NCBI GenBank assembly: GCA_037044905.1
Contig: JBAOKB010000054.1
Coordinates: forward strand, 124,001-188,000
DNA length: 64,000 nucleotides
Direction: 5' to 3'
Origin: Hortaea werneckii
Lineage: Eukaryota > Ascomycota > Dothideomycetes > Mycosphaerellales > Teratosphaeriaceae
A program made the translations under genes and the position numbers. The number at the start of each line of letters is the position of its first letter. Within the stretch, counting starts at the first letter, position 1. The notes under the pieces are model-generated. The model made no database searches. It was given only the letters and a program-made list of their open reading frames with translations, and was not told the origin of the DNA. This document shows, in pieces, positions 32,963 through 45,618 of this stretch.

Positions 32963-35900
32963 CTACTCCCGAATCGTATCCCACCTCCTCGTTAGCCCAC
33001 CGGCTCCCCCAGAGTGTTGCTGGAGCTGAGCATGCTGCGCGTTGACAGCCTGCTGCCGACTAGCCAAAAGACTCTGTCTGACGATAGCCTCAGCAGCCGC
33101 AGCGGCAGCCAACCTCTCCTTCTGCCTCGAACGATCCTTCAAGTATCGCTCAGCCTCGGGCCGCATGCGAAGAATGCGAAGGATCATATCATCGTTCGGA
33201 TCGGCTTGAGCCTCTTTCCGTTTCTCTTCTTTGGCTTTGCGCATCGTGCCCAGGTTGCGGGACATCATGATCGACTTGGTGCGGCGGGCGCCGTGCATGC
33301 CGCCACCGAGACTGGGTGAAGCAGGGCCCATCGTAGGCGGGGCACTGAAGCGGGAGTGCATTTTGTTCTGGGCCTGGGCAGCTTCCTGCTGTCTTCGTGC
33401 CGTGGCTTGGGCGATGCCATCGCTGGTACGGATAAGGTTCTCTGTGGATTCGAAGTAGAAAAAGTTGAGATTCTGCAGGTCGAAGAATTTGGCGCTCTTG
33501 AGAACGTCAAGGGGCACGCCGTGGGCGGTTTTGTCTTCTTCGTCGTAGGCATGGAAGAAATCGAAAAGGATACCGAGCCAGCGGTAAACGATATCGACTT
33601 CCTGTTGGCTCAATGGGCGCTGGGTGGAAGGCTTGTCGGACAGAGGCGGAACGAGCAGAGACTCCAAAGTGACCAAGACTTCCTTCCATAGCCGTGTCAT
33701 GACCGTGATCATGGCGCTATCGGTCAGGGTCTGCTTCATAATGGCGAAGTTGTCGTCGAAATAGTTGAGCAGTGGCTGGAGTGCATTACTCGCATCCTGA
33801 GGTCCTATGCCGGGGGTTGTCGGGCTCGGACCGCTCACACTCATCGGCCTGCCAGAGACCTGCGAAGACAGTTTGCTGAAGTACCCTTTCGCGCTCTGCA
33901 TTGCCACCCCACCAAGACCGCCTTGGCTCAACAGCGCCCTCAGGGTCCTCCTGCTCAAACACTGCTGAATGTAGGCGGTCAATTTATCAGTGACCTTCCT
34001 CGCCATGTCCCTCTCCGTTCGCTTCAAAGTTCTAAAAGCCTTGCCGAAATAGAATTGAATATCATCTCTTTCACCTTCCATGCTAACTCGCACCAGCACT
34101 CGTCCCTGTGTATCCAGGTCTAGCCAGTACTCCCTCGGCAAGAAGTCATTGAAATGGCTTGGGTCAAGCTTCAAGCTTGTACGGCCCAGACAATCGTGGT
34201 CGCCGAGCATGTCCCAATCCCACACAGTCGCAATGGCATTGAGCGGGCCGGTAGTTAGAATGTCTACCGTCTCATCCCATCTTGGGTTCAAAGAACCATA
34301 TACGGTCCGCGTTTTGGCGAGGCGTTTCTGATACTCGTCACCCAAAACGACATAAGGATCGCTCAAGCCGTTCGCGTCTCCAGCCTTCAGATCCTCGGCT
34401 TCGATGATCTTAATGGTAAACATGAATTTACTTGCTGCAGCCCCGCCAGCCGCTTGCGCCTGTCTGCGGGCAATATGCGGAGGTGGCGGTGGATCCAGGC
34501 GATTGATGACCTCTGCGCAGGCGTCGACGTTGATCTCCTTCTCCAGCTTGTCTAGCTGCAAAGTCGCAAACTCGATGTCGTTCATTTTGACAAAACTCTC
34601 GGTCCAGAACTGGAAAGGTTCAATCTTCTCCATTCCACCTCTACCACCAGTCGCCCAGGCATCACGAGCGGCGGTTATCCACTTTTCCTTCTGCGTCTGT
34701 TGCGCCCTAGCTTCCTGCTCTGGAGTCTGGCGATCCATTTCCTTTTTGAATTTGCCCTCCAGCAGCTCACAATACCGCGCCACACCCTTTCCGACGCTCT
34801 TGCTCATAGCGGTCATGAATTTGGCGTACATGAGATCATCATCCCACTCCAGCTTGGCCAGCTGCTCGATAGATTGGTTGAACATGCGGTAAATATCGAC
34901 CGCGCTTTGGCTGTGCCTCTCGTCATCCGTCGGCGGCAAGCCTGCCTCCTTCTCACGGGGATCTTGCCGGATCTGGAAATCGTCTTGCCCAACCGCGCCC
35001 TCAACCCACGAGACGATCAGAGCATCGGTCTGCTTGATCCACCGCCATACAAACTCAGCCAACAACTCTTCGACACTGAATGGAAATTCAGCACCCGCCT
35101 GACCTCTGAACCAGCCTGTCCACACCCGCCTCACGTCACACAGCTCGCGATAAAGCTCGAAACCATCCTCCACAGGCACCTCAACACCTTTCTCAATGCC
35201 CATCGCTATGATCCTCTGCACAAGCTCTTTGCAATCCTCGCAGAAAGAAGGCATGACCTCCTCGATCAAAATTCGATGCGGGTTGACACCCATGATGACA
35301 GGGTTCTTGCGGTACCTCTTCTCGATCTTTTGACCAAGTCCAGAAACCGCTTTGCCAAGCTGGATAATATTGTAAAATTCCCAGCCAGCAGCATCAGATG
35401 GAACATGCTTAGCAAGGAGTTCCTGATACTTCGCCTGAGCCTTTTGACGAAGAGCTTCCGAGAGTGTGACAGAAAAGGCGTCGATTCCCGAAGACGATGA
35501 GCTGGGCGAGAGAGCATCATCGGAATAAATGTGCGTGTCCAGAACATACATTACAGAACCTATGCTTGGGGGCTTAGACTCGTAGCACTGGGTGAAGAGC
35601 TCGAATAATTCGCGTAGCAGTGCGTCATGCATGTGACTTAATATCTCCTGCATAAGTCTCCGGTCGGCGATTGTCCAGCGGGAGCGGTCGAAAAGAACGG
35701 CTTGCATTTGCATCTGTGTTTGATGCTCCTTTGCCATACTGGCCGTACCACTGCCTCCACCCTTTTTACCTGGTGGTTCAGGAACTGGAGGTTCTTTCAC
35801 ATACATGAATGCTGCGTCAACCGTATCCAGCGGGATTTCTTGGTTTGAGCAGTATTTCTCCCGGATCACTTCAAGGAAGAGGACCATACGTGTGAAGATG

Positions 35901-37614
35901 GGTATTCTCCAGCGAAGGGCTACTTCGTTCAGCAACTCGGTTGACTGTCGGGAGAGGAGCTTGATCCCAGGACTGCCATCTTCGGCAGCAGGAGGCGGTT
36001 CAAGGTCTGCATCGGCGAGATCGTGAGTGAGAGCTATCTTTAAGAGCTGGCGATAGTAAGACCGCGCGTCCGGCGGGATGAAGGTAAAGTCGTGTCCAGC
36101 AGGCGTCTGACTAGGATCCATGCCAATCGTCGCTGAGTCTCTTGGACTATCGCCACCGAGGCTTAAGCTGGAGATATCAACTGGTTGGTCAATGACATAA
36201 CTCTCTGCACCTGGCTGATCGGCTCCCGCGCTAGCTGAAGAGTTTCTTGACGCATCAGCGTTGCTGTCAGTATGCTTGAGCTCTGGTCTAAAGGTTGGCA
36301 AGCCCGATCCTCCTGAGCTGCTGGTCTTTGCCAACTCAGGGTTGCTCTGAACAATCGCAAGCATCATTTGACTCAGGTCGCTGAACTCGCCCTTTCGCCA
36401 CGCTTCGAAAGCCTCGTCGTCCTCGAAGTCATCTCTGTTGAGAGTCACTCTAGTATTGAGCATCATGTGATTTTGGTAATCCTTCAAATCTTTTAGTGCC
36501 GCCTTCTCCGTCCAAACTTCCTTGTTTGCGTTGATATCGTTCTGCGCCACGGCCGTGGGTTTTGCAAAAACCGAGCATACCCTGATGACCAACGGCATGT
36601 CCCTCACTTCGTAACTTCTGGGTACCTCGACCTCAACGCTCTGACCTGCAGAGCTACTGCTGCTCTTCCCGGCATCCGACGCCAGATCAGAGTCGTTTTG
36701 TAACAATTTCGTCTCCAGCGTTTTCAATCGCCCACTCAGTTCAGGTCGGTCTCTTGTCCAGTCGTTGTTGGACAGGGTACTTGAAATTAGGCGGACGAAC
36801 AGGGCAACGTGCCTATCGACCATCCACTTCCATCCTTCATCCCCTGCGCCTTTGCCCTTGGCCAGCTCGCTTGTGGCACGCGAATAGAATATGAGCAACA
36901 AGTCCTCTACTCTTCGATCCTTCTCCATCGTCTTGCGGAAGGTTGGATTCTTGAACTCATTCAGGAAGTTCGCGAACGTCCTCTTCACCAAGGGGTCGCT
37001 GTATTCGGCTCCTTTCTCGGTGCCCACGAGCACTTTCGTGATGCGCTTATCAAGGGCGGACATGAAGCCGTGAGGGAAACGGGTGCTCTTGGAGTCTCGG
37101 ATAAGGGAGAAGTCCTTGACCATGTCGTGGATGCTGGTGCTGCTCCGCTGTAGGGGTTTGGAGGTGTTGGCGACATGCTGGGTGCGCTTCTGGCGGGGTT
37201 GGAGAAGGTAGGCAAGAAAGGCGGCGCGGAGGGCATAGGTATAGGCGTCATGGTCGTCTACGCGGGCAAGCTGGGGTGGAGCGGCGGGACGAGCATGGGA
37301 GGTAGCACGACTGCCGACAGGTTTGCGCCTCAAGCTATTTCCTGCGTCACCGGCGCCGCTGCCTATGCTGCCGGTGCCGCTGGTCATGCTGAGCGCGCCT
37401 GGCATATTCATGGTGTCAAAGTGGGTGCCGCTCAGGTTCCGTTTGAGGGCCTCCGGGGATTCGCATAGTCGGTGGAGCCGCCGTGTCTGCTGTTCACTGA
37501 CGAGCGGGCAGAGGACATGGCGGAGACGGGGGCGGAGGCCTTCAAGCTGCCGGTCGGAGACTCCGGGTGACCGTAGCCTAGCAGGTCGGCGGGCAGGTCG
37601 CTTGAGCTGCCCAT
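32963..37614 (-). CDS. Unc13/Munc13-type C2 and MUN-domain protein (Ync13/Git1-like)
   Basis: This is a large cytoplasmic protein of about 1550 residues. The N-terminal part has the fungal DAYTYALRAAFLAYLLQPR segment. A long helical MUN/MHD1 region follows (CEDCKELVQRIIAMGIEKG, DALIVSWVEGAVGQDDF). A C2 domain begins FTIKIIEAEDLKAGDANG and includes SDPYV and WDWDMLGDHDCLG, with the usual Ca2+-ligand aspartates. An MHD2 block (LQPLLNYFDDNFAIM) and a basic C-terminal tail complete it. Fungal relatives act in exocytosis and cytokinesis (fission yeast Ync13) and cAMP signalling (Git1). The uninterrupted frame starts at ATG 37411. The better N-terminus begins at ATG 37614 (MGSSSDLPADLLGYG) and joins via one missing base in the GGGG/CCCC run at 37455-37458, restoring PEALKRNLSGTHFDT. 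No intron is needed. Confidence 0.85.
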
Positions 37615-38810
37615 CAAATCGGATGGCGGTTACCTTCGCATCGGCGAGGTGGCTGGGTGGAGGAGGGGCGGGGGAGGGGGAGATGGAGGGGGCAGTGGCG
37701 GCAAGAGAACAGGGACAGTAGTAAAGGGTGACTTTCTGTCACAGTGTGCTGCTATGGCAAGGAGGGGTTCGATTGGCTGCCAGGTAAGGCAGGACCGTTG
37801 AGTGCAGCCAACCTAGTACATACCCCCGGAGGTATAGGTAGGGACGATCGACGCGTCAAGCCCCAGGCCGTCTCGGGCGCCCTCTCAAATGCCGAAGCAG
37901 TTCCAATCCTGCCTGGTCGGGAATGGAAGACAGACACTGCTGCTGAAGAAGTGCAGAGGATTGTGAAGAGAGACAGTGCTGCACCAACCAACCCGCGACC
38001 AAAAGATACTGATTGGGTGCAAGGACTCCTGGGAGCAGGAGACCGACGGTTTGACTGTGGCACCAGCGCACTGCACTGGACATGGAAGTTGCAAGGCGGG
38101 CCTGAAACACGTCCTGCTCGTTTCAACCCCATCTGCCAGCCACCGCCTGCCCAACATAGCAACGTTGACAGGGATCCTGGAGCGCGGGAGAGCGGGCGGC
38201 GGGAGCAGCTACGTCATTGGTTCGGGCCTTTCACATGCTTCCCGTCCCACCTACACGCGCATACAGGACGGTTAAAGGGTCACAACTGGCAGTGAGCAGA
38301 CGTGATGCGCTCAATACATGCCTACAAGAGTGATATACAGCAGAGGAGGTAGGCATTTCAAGAATACCTTCATCCAACCCTTTCGCGCGACAACGCTGTG
38401 AAGGAGAGGCGAGAAGGCGAGACAGGAGCACCCCATTGATTGCGAGCCCCAAAAAAAGGTTAGGATGATAAAGGCATGTGAAAGCGCAAGGCAGCAGGTA
38501 TACAAACGAAGACACCGCAGTCAATGCCGTCTCATCCCGCAGCAAACCGCCTCCGACCTCGCAAGCTTCGAATATAAGTTCCGTTCACTCCTCGCCGATT
38601 GCTGTTCACTCGACAACGCTGTTCGCCGCCACACCGTATGACCATCACTAACACACACAGACACGAGAGGCCCTGAAGCTAATGAGGTGATTCAGACAGA
38701 AGCCAACCGTCCACATTGACCTTCAGCATCGTTCACCGCGCACCAGACACGGTCTGACCAACGCGTACACGCTCCGCGAACAGAGCGCCACGCCAGGCAA
38801 CACCGACAAG
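37615..38810. other. Divergent intergenic region
   Basis: About 1.2 kb lie between the Unc13-type start (minus) and the bHLH transcript (plus). A 183-codon plus-strand ORF (37744-38295) has antisense ORFs of similar length and no domain, so it is not supported as a gene. The left part is G-rich (GGAGGGGCGGGGGAGGGGGAG near 37660-37680). Confidence 0.45.
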
Positions 38811-39294
38811 GTAAGCGAGTGAACAAGTCAGCGGAGACAGTAGCAACTGACCAAGTAAACCAGTGCAAGATCCATCCGACGACATGGACCCCCCGCAATC
38901 CGCCGCCGCCGCTGCCTCCGCAGCCAACAAGCCGCGCCTGACCGAGGCCCAGAAGAAGCAGAACCACATCATCTCCGAGCAGAAGCGTCGCGAGGCGATC
39001 CGCAAGGGCTTCGATCGGCTGTCGCAGATTGTGCCGGGCATGGGAGGGCAAGGCCGTAGCGAGGCCATGGTGCTGTCCGCCACCGTGGAGTACATGAAGG
39101 TGCAGGTCAAGCGTAAGGAGGAGCTGAGGAAGCTGGCGGCTGAGAAGGGGATGGGCAACGCCGAGTTTGAGAAGGTTTATGAAGATGTGGCGAGGAGTTT
39201 GAATGAGGCCGGGATTGCTGGCTCCTCTGGCGCTGGCGTTGTCGCTGGTGCTGGTGGTGCTGGTGGAGAAGAGGGAGGCGAGAGCAAGAAGTAA
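38811..39294 (+). CDS. Ino4-like bHLH transcription factor, with 5' UTR intron
   Basis: The coding start is ATG 38884 (MDPPQSAAAAA); the upstream frame opening is not an ATG. The bHLH domain follows immediately: EAQKKQNHIISEQKRREAIRKGF (basic region and helix 1), DRLSQIVPGM loop, and RSEAMVLSATVEYMKVQVKRK (helix 2). The NHIISEQKRRE basic region and short total length (137 residues) resemble Ino4-type fungal factors that pair with a partner bHLH on E-boxes. The C-terminus is a Gly/Ala-rich tail. An intron-like element, 38811-38863 (GTAAGC...branch CTGAC...CCAG), lies just upstream and is probably a 5' UTR intron. No frame break was seen. The DNA target and partner are inference. Confidence 0.78.
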
Positions 39295-40095
39295 AGCGCA
39301 CTGTGAGCCGGCAAGCTGAGGGATGAAGGCTATGATGGGGTCGGTTTGAGGTCGCCTATGGCAGACTTCGCCGATACACCAAGGCTGGCAAGATCCTTTG
39401 GTGACTGGCGACTCGCGCGAAGCATGAGGACACATTTTGAAGGCATGGAGGCCGCACTCTGCGCCAAAGGCTCGGAAACGCTCAGCCAGGAGCCTGGGTT
39501 GGACTACGGGCTTTGCAAAGCAAAGACATCGAAAGGATCCGCATTACATCTCTGGATGATACCCAAAGGTCGTTGGATCAGCGTAGCGTCTTAGGCAGAG
39601 GCATTCTGTACAGAAGGTACTATTTACCTAAAAGTGATACTTGCAAACAATCACCCTGACGCCTTCCTTACCCGTATCCGAACTGTTTTCGCTTGCCAAT
39701 ATAAGAGTGGAAGGCGGAGGCCCTGAAATTCAACGCACCTACTTTGTCTCAAGTGAGGCGCTGCAAGGAGGCTACGCTTTTAGACCGAGGTCGAGCAAGT
39801 GAGAAATTGTCCCTGCCTTATCCTTACCACAAATACCTACATCTAGCCGCAACAAGGTCTGTAGCATACAGTACTACTATGTAACCGGTACAAATTCTAC
39901 CTAGGTATCGCTTGCGCCAATGACGTCGAGATGCTTGAGGCGCGGGAGAATGGCGAGGCCTTCCGTTTCTTGTTGCTCGTGGTTGCTCCTGCTTCTCCAT
40001 GTGCCACACCTGCTGTGTCACCGTGAATCCACTACCGATACGCCGGGGACTCAGGCGAAAATGCTGTACCGCCCTAACATTCTGGGTCTTTTCAG
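39295..40095. other. Intergenic region between bHLH and LOV-RGS genes
   Basis: No domain-bearing ORF was found. TTTTCAG directly before the LOV-RGS ATG at 40096 resembles a 3' splice site, so the last part may be a 5' UTR intron with its donor upstream. Confidence 0.45.
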
Positions 40096-41938
40096 ATGGC
40101 GTCCAGGCCTACACCGCAGAGTGCTGACGAGAAAATGGACGCCCACACCTTCTCACACGAAGACAGTGACCGGTCCACAGCTGATACCGCAGCAGTCCCC
40201 TGTCGCCGAAAGGCCCAATGTCGGGTCGCCCAGCAATAGTGAATTCGTCAATTACAACATCGGATCTATGGTGGACGACACCCAACTATTGGACATTCCA
40301 GCGCCCTCTGGCCCTGCTCGCTCGCTCGCTACGAACGAGGATGCTTTACGTCTCCCAAGGCCAACCATGGGACGCACTCTGACAAGCTCGACCGCAGCAG
40401 AAAGCTGGGATACGAGTGCACGCTCGCCATTGACTGCAAATGCGTACAGCTCGCTGTTGCCATCCGCGACCTCAATGACCAGTATCAGCCGTGGAGCTCA
40501 AAGCAGCATGTCTCAGGGCGCTAAAATGCCTGAATTCTTCGGATTCACGGTCTTTCAGACAGCCATGTGCAATCCTACGATCGCCCACCAGTTGCTCAAG
40601 TTCAGCGAGGCGTGTCTCTGCGGGAGAACATTGACTTCCTCGCTCGCGTAAGCAAGTACCACCTTCTTGTCGGCGAGATCTCGAAGAGCATCACGGCAAT
40701 TCAGAAGGACTTTCTCACCCCTGCTTCGCCCCATCAAGTCAACTTGTCCGAACAGCTTGAGGCACGTATCAATTTCGAGATCAAACAATGCCTGTCGAAC
40801 ACCATCCCGGCAATCGGATCCATATTTTCTGACGCCGAGGATGAGATTGAACGATTGGTCTACACAGACGTCTATCCTCGCTTCGTCCGGCATCAGATGA
40901 GCCTCAGCGCTGCTAAGGCTCTAGGCGGCAACAGCAAGGCCTACGCCGGCCTAGGCGATTGCTTCATCCTGACAGATCCAAACAAGGCCGATGGTCCCAT
41001 AGTCTACGCCTCAGACGGGTTCGTCTCCGTGACTGGCTACTCTCGAAATGAAGTTATTCCTCGAAATTGCCGCTTTCTCCAGAGCCGCCAGACCGATCAG
41101 GCCGCGGTCGGCCGATTGAGAGCGGCCCTTGGAAAGCGTGAAGAGCATGTGGAATTGTTACTGAACCACAAGAAAAGTGGCGAGCCGTTTTGGAACCTTC
41201 TCTACGTTGCTCCGCTTTTTGACAGCAACGGAAAACTCGTTTTCTTCCTGCGAGGCCAAATCAATTGTTCAACGACTGTGCACAATGCTTCCGACGTACT
41301 ACGTGTTTTGGGACAAGCAGAAGATGGGCAGAGGGCCCCAGCTGGCGCTGATCGTCGATCCATTACTTCGGTGCCCAGCAACTTGAAGAGTTCTTTACTT
41401 GCCACACTGCGCGGCGTCAGAGCTAAGGCGAAAGTGCAGGAAGAGTTTCCAGGTATGGAAGATGAACTGCTCAGTCGTATTGGCCAGCAAGACCTGAACA
41501 CCCAAATGAGGACCTTCTACACTGCGTACTCCAATGTACGCCTTATCCACTTGCCTTCTGACACCAGGGAGTCTTGCTAACATTCTTCGGCACTAGTTTC
41601 TCGTAATCAATTACAGCACATTCCTCATCACCTTCTTCTCGCAGGGGATCACGGAATTGCTCTTCCCAATCAGAACGAGAAGCAACAGCTCCCCCAACGT
41701 CGGTGTCGAAATCTTCAAATTCCTCTCGAACCACAGTGGCGCTTCCGTGAGCCGCGACTTCAAGACGAGCGTTCGCGATGCGTTGAAGGCCGGACGGGCA
41801 ATCAGTCTGGAGATGAAGCTGTGCGCGAAGCCGTATATGGGGCTTGAGAGCTTTGTTCTTCACTGGACGCCACTGAAGGATGAGGCTGGTGTGGTCAAGT
41901 GGGTTGTACTGACCTTGGGCAGGGAGACGAGGGCCTAA
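40096..41938 (+). CDS. RGS-LOV photoreceptor protein
   Basis: A disordered N-terminus leads to an RGS domain (MPEFFGFTVFQTAMCNPTIA...KFSEA, then ENIDFLARVSKYH). It is followed by a LOV (PAS) domain with the flavin motif NCRFLQ. The photoadduct cysteine codon is TGC at 41068-41070. Other LOV landmarks are DPNKADGPIVYASDGFVSVTGYS, EPFWNLLYVAPLFD and FLRGQINCS. A C-terminal PAS-like tail (FLVINYSTFLITFF... to LGRETRA) lies after an intron at 41536-41596 (GTACGC...CTAG, branch CTAAC). Fungal RGS-LOV proteins bind FMN and are thought to couple blue light to membrane or G-protein signalling. Two breaks occur at homopolymers: an extra C at 40197-40200 and a missing G at 40622-40624. Correcting both gives 593 residues with all phases closing. 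Confidence 0.88.
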
Positions 41939-42273
41939 TGTGTTGCCTGTTCGAGTTAATTCAGATAAGTTGCTTTTATTTGCTCCCCCTCGTCTGATGT
42001 ATGGTGGCGTGTGTTTGGTAGTGAACGAAGGCATTGGTGAGGTAGCTAAACGTTTGCTGTCAATATTCGCAATCGCCTAATAGCAGGCCTATTTAAAACC
42101 TCAGATGACGCATCTTGAAGTTGTTCCGCCTAATACCATGAGTACCTTTGCAGTCAATTGCCATCAAAGGAAGTCTGATCAATCATTCTTTAAACTTTCG
42201 GAAACCGGCAACCCCAACTTTAAGTAATCAAGCTAACTAAAGCCTCCCGGCTTCCTACTCATCGCCAACAACG

Positions 42274-44320
42274 ATGCCTCCCACAACCCGTGCATCGGTC
42301 GCATATAAGAAGAAGGATGGCTCGCTCAGTGTCGCCGATGATCGCAAATACCTCTTCTGGACCCCCGCGGCGCCACCGGGTGCATCGCCCTCCGTAACGG
42401 TGCCGGTAGCCGACATCACCAATCTCCAGCAGACGCCCGAATCCAGCCCCAAGGTGGCGCTCAAGGTGTTTGTGAAGGAGGAGAGTTATGTCTTCAGCTT
42501 CACTGCGGCGAGAGACCAGGCAAGAAAGGAGCAAGAGAGCGTGACCGATATCCTCAGAGATACCATCGCCAATGCGAAGGCCAAGGATGCGGATAAGCTG
42601 GCGCCGCCTGCTGCTGCTGCGCCTGGAACACCCGCACAGGATGGCGGAGACAGCGGACAGAGCGCCGCGATGACCTTCGCCAAGGCCGTGTCCGCTCGTG
42701 AAGCCGAAGACGCGTGGTACGATGATGGCCGGCTGAAGAACGACTTTCAGCTTCAGCGCTCGCTCCTCACCTCCAACAAGGCCCTCAACGATCGCTTCAC
42801 ACAGTCACTGCGGGAGAAGCCGGAGACAGTCACAGTACCGCAGTTCACTGCCCAATTCTGGTCGACCCGTCTGCACTTACTCCGTGCTCATGCGATTGAG
42901 AAGGCGCAGAAGGATGGAGAGTACAACGTTCTACCGGAGATCAAGCATACTAGTGTTCTGGGTGAAGATGGCCAGTACCACAAGACTCTCAACGTGACAA
43001 AGGAGCAGATTGGATTGCTTTTCAAGCAGTATCCGATTGTCAGGAGAGCCTTTGACGAATGCACGCCGAAGCTCAAACCTGAGGAGTTCTGGGCAAGATT
43101 CTTCGGCAGTAGGCTGCTCAAGAAGCTCAAAGGCGAGCGGATAGAGAGGACAGATCCGCCTGATGGCGTGCTGGATAGATATCTGGACGAGGCAGGCAAT
43201 GTCGGGCCCATTGGGCTAGGACACAGTGTGCCGCACGTAATCGACTTAGAGGGTAACGAGCAGAACACGAAATTTAGAGTAAACCGCGAAGGGTGGGAAA
43301 TGAGCGCGAGCAGGCATGATCAGCCCATCCTCCACGTACTCAACAATCTGTCTGAGAAGATGATGAGCCGTGTCGCGGCGAACGATAACCAGCAGGCTCA
43401 CGCACCGATAGGCTTGGACGAGGAGACCTTCGAACAGCTTCAGCTTAGAGATTTGGCAATGAATGATGTGGACAACCGGGTTGTGTTGAATGTCCGAGAT
43501 CAGCAGCAGTATCTTGCCGGGCAGCGCGAAGACGATCTCAGCAAAGATGCTAGACTTTACGCGAAGCAGGATCCTTCCAAGGTCCTTTCTTCATTACAAT
43601 CAGACTTGTTGCCAAGCCACCTTAGGCAGTGATGACAAGGGTACTCTGCGTCTCGACCGTGCGATCGGTTACCACACTGACGACGAATCCGACTCCGAAG
43701 ACGAATCAGCTGCAGCACCACAGACAAACGGCGCGACTGCGAAGTCCAAGTCCCGCATCGGCTCGCACGCTTCCCTCACAACCGCAACATCATCCGTCCT
43801 CAGCTCCATACAACAACGACGGCACCACGCCTCCGCATCATCATCACCCACAGCCGCATCCCTCGGCTTATCCCAGACTCTCCTCGACCAACTCACCATC
43901 ACCCACAACACCACCACCGAATTCCTCCATTACTTCTGGACCCTTTTCCTCTCCGGCGATCCCTCCAAATCCACCGAGCTACAAGGACTAGTGTCCACGC
44001 TCGATCGCAGCGTCGACCGGATCAACGCCGTAGCCGAGCAAGCCGAAGCCGAGCGGCAGAAGAAACTGGATGTGCAGAGGGAGAAGGTGAAGAAGTATGA
44101 GAAGCGGACGGGCAAGCGGCGGAGGGTCGACGAGCGGGATGCGGGGAGCGGGAAGGCGGGAGTGGAGGTCTTGGTTCGTCCGACTGTCGAGGCCTTGCGG
44201 GCTGCGAGTGAGGCGTATCGGAGGGCGTGGGAAGAGCAGTCAAAGGAGGCGGGTTTGGGGGGCTGGGACGCCGGTTCCTGGTGCTTCGGCGGCGGCTGGG
44301 TAGGGAGGAAGAGTGCTTGA
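42274..44320 (+). CDS. TFB1: TFIIH core subunit Tfb1/p62
   Basis: An N-terminal PH/PTB-like domain (about residues 9-105; RKYLFWTPAAPPG, VALKVFVKEESYVFSF) is followed by two BSD domains. BSD1 is at about 155-215 with FTAQFWSTRLHLLRAHA. BSD2 is at about 235-290 with KEQIGLLFKQYPIVRRAF and PEEFWARFFGSRLLKKLKGE. A p62-specific region follows (VLNVRDQQQYL...YAKQDPSKVLSSLQSDL). The C-terminal helical domain (LDQLTITHNTTTEFLHYFW) is typical. This subunit belongs to the core of TFIIH in transcription initiation and nucleotide excision repair. The first frame stops at 43630-43632. The C-terminal third continues in the next frame; one extra base near 43624 (CTTAGG) explains it and gives 681 residues. 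Since TFB1 is essential in yeast, this break is likely sequence error. Confidence 0.9.
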
Positions 44321-44916
44321 TCTGCTTGTAAGATTATGCGTGGACATTCCGTAATGAGGCAAAACGTACGTTGACAGCATGTCGCCTTTCGAGAGTACGG
44401 TATTGGCATGACCTTGGGCGAAGATTATTCACGCCCCAAACGGCGCTGAGGGATTTTTGGACATTACGTTCTTGCTCTAGATGCTCGTGAACGGCTCAAC
44501 TGCACCGGTTATCGCTGTTACAACTGCTCATCTTCCTTACCAATCTTCGGCCAGGTTCTACAATGTATGTCCTGGGCGTCTAGTTCTTGGTCCTGGCTGT
44601 GCCATGTTTCCAGGGCTGGCCTCGGGCTGACCTAAAATCACAATCACATTGTTGATGGCCTTGGCTGTCTGCAGATACAGGTGCACGGATCTGGGAAATG
44701 TAGAATAAATGCGATGTCTCTGCCTTCTCTTATGGCAGTATCATCACTTCCTCATCATCTCCATTTCCTTGTCTCAAAGCTTCAAGCTCCCTATTGGCAT
44801 TGAGGCTCACGAGCATAAGACACACTCATTTACAACGACCGGAGCCAGTCATCAAAGTACTGCACCCATCATTTACTGCGTCCTGCTGCTCAGCGAGTGC
44901 AACATGGACGGTGCCC
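44321..44916. other. Intergenic region downstream of TFB1
   Basis: This stretch likely holds the TFB1 3' UTR and the promoter of the next small gene. No motif can be supported. Confidence 0.4.
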
Positions 44917-45618
44917 ATGTCCTTCGTCGCTCCCCAAAATACCCAAACCTTCGCGCAGCTGCTGGCCAGCTCCCAACCGTTGTCCAACCCACCACAGCCA
45001 ATCCTGTACCAGAGACATCGTACTCTGCAAAACCACGTCCATTGCTTCCCGTCAGTGCGGCCTGCAACCTCTCCAGCGCGACCCCTGAAGCCCCATCCCG
45101 AAACCTCTGACACTGAACAACAAAGAGCCTAGCCGAGACACTGTTCCATTTCCCGCTTTCGATGATGGTTTCTCCTCAAACCTGCTCGAACCCGCCGTTC
45201 AGATCCCGTTCAACACCATCGACTGGGCTGGGTCTTCTGGGTGTGGCATGAAGGGTGAAAGGGCCGTGAGTCCTAGGACTTCATCCGCGGGACTGGTTGC
45301 TCGTCGTAGAGCGCCAGCAGATGGACGAAGATCTGTTGAGGGCTCGGGAAATGTGGTGACAACCCCGATTGTTTCCAGTTCGAAGCAGCGCCGTAATGCC
45401 GTTGTCGTGTTGCAGGTAAGCGATCAGAATGGGTTGACGGTAAGTACGGGAGGCACAGGATAAGACGAATGATGAGACGGCGATGTTGTTGACGTTGCAT
45501 GGGTTTGGGTATGATCTTCGGCCTCCTCATGTCACTCCAGGATCGCAGAGGAGATCAGGCAGACGGTCAAAAATGGCGTGTTTGAAAGGGTTGTGGAGGC
45601 GTTTGGTTGAGAGGTAAG
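44917..45618 (+). CDS. Hypothetical small protein, structure uncertain
   Basis: ATG 44917 opens MSFVAPQNTQTFAQLLASSQ, a Pro/Ser-rich frame that closes at 45129. Coding-like sequence continues in another frame as EPSRDTVPFPAFDDGFSSNLL and IPFNTIDWAGSS, up to VVVLQ at a GTAAGC donor near 45416. A further block (LLTLHGFGYDLRPPHVTPGS) then ends at a GTAAGT donor near 45616. A frame break near 45090-45110 and at least one intron are needed to join these. No domain is recognised. It may be a real lineage-specific gene; the exact boundaries are not determined. Confidence 0.35.

Noticed and set aside
34700..35500. 266-codon ORF antisense to the Unc13-type gene
   Set aside because: It is a shadow of the conserved minus-strand coding sequence; the same applies to 13826-14587 antisense to the FN3 gene.
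37744..38295. 183-codon plus-strand ORF between the Unc13-type and bHLH genes
   Set aside because: No domain, no splice or family context, and overlapping antisense ORFs of similar quality; it lies in a divergent promoter region.
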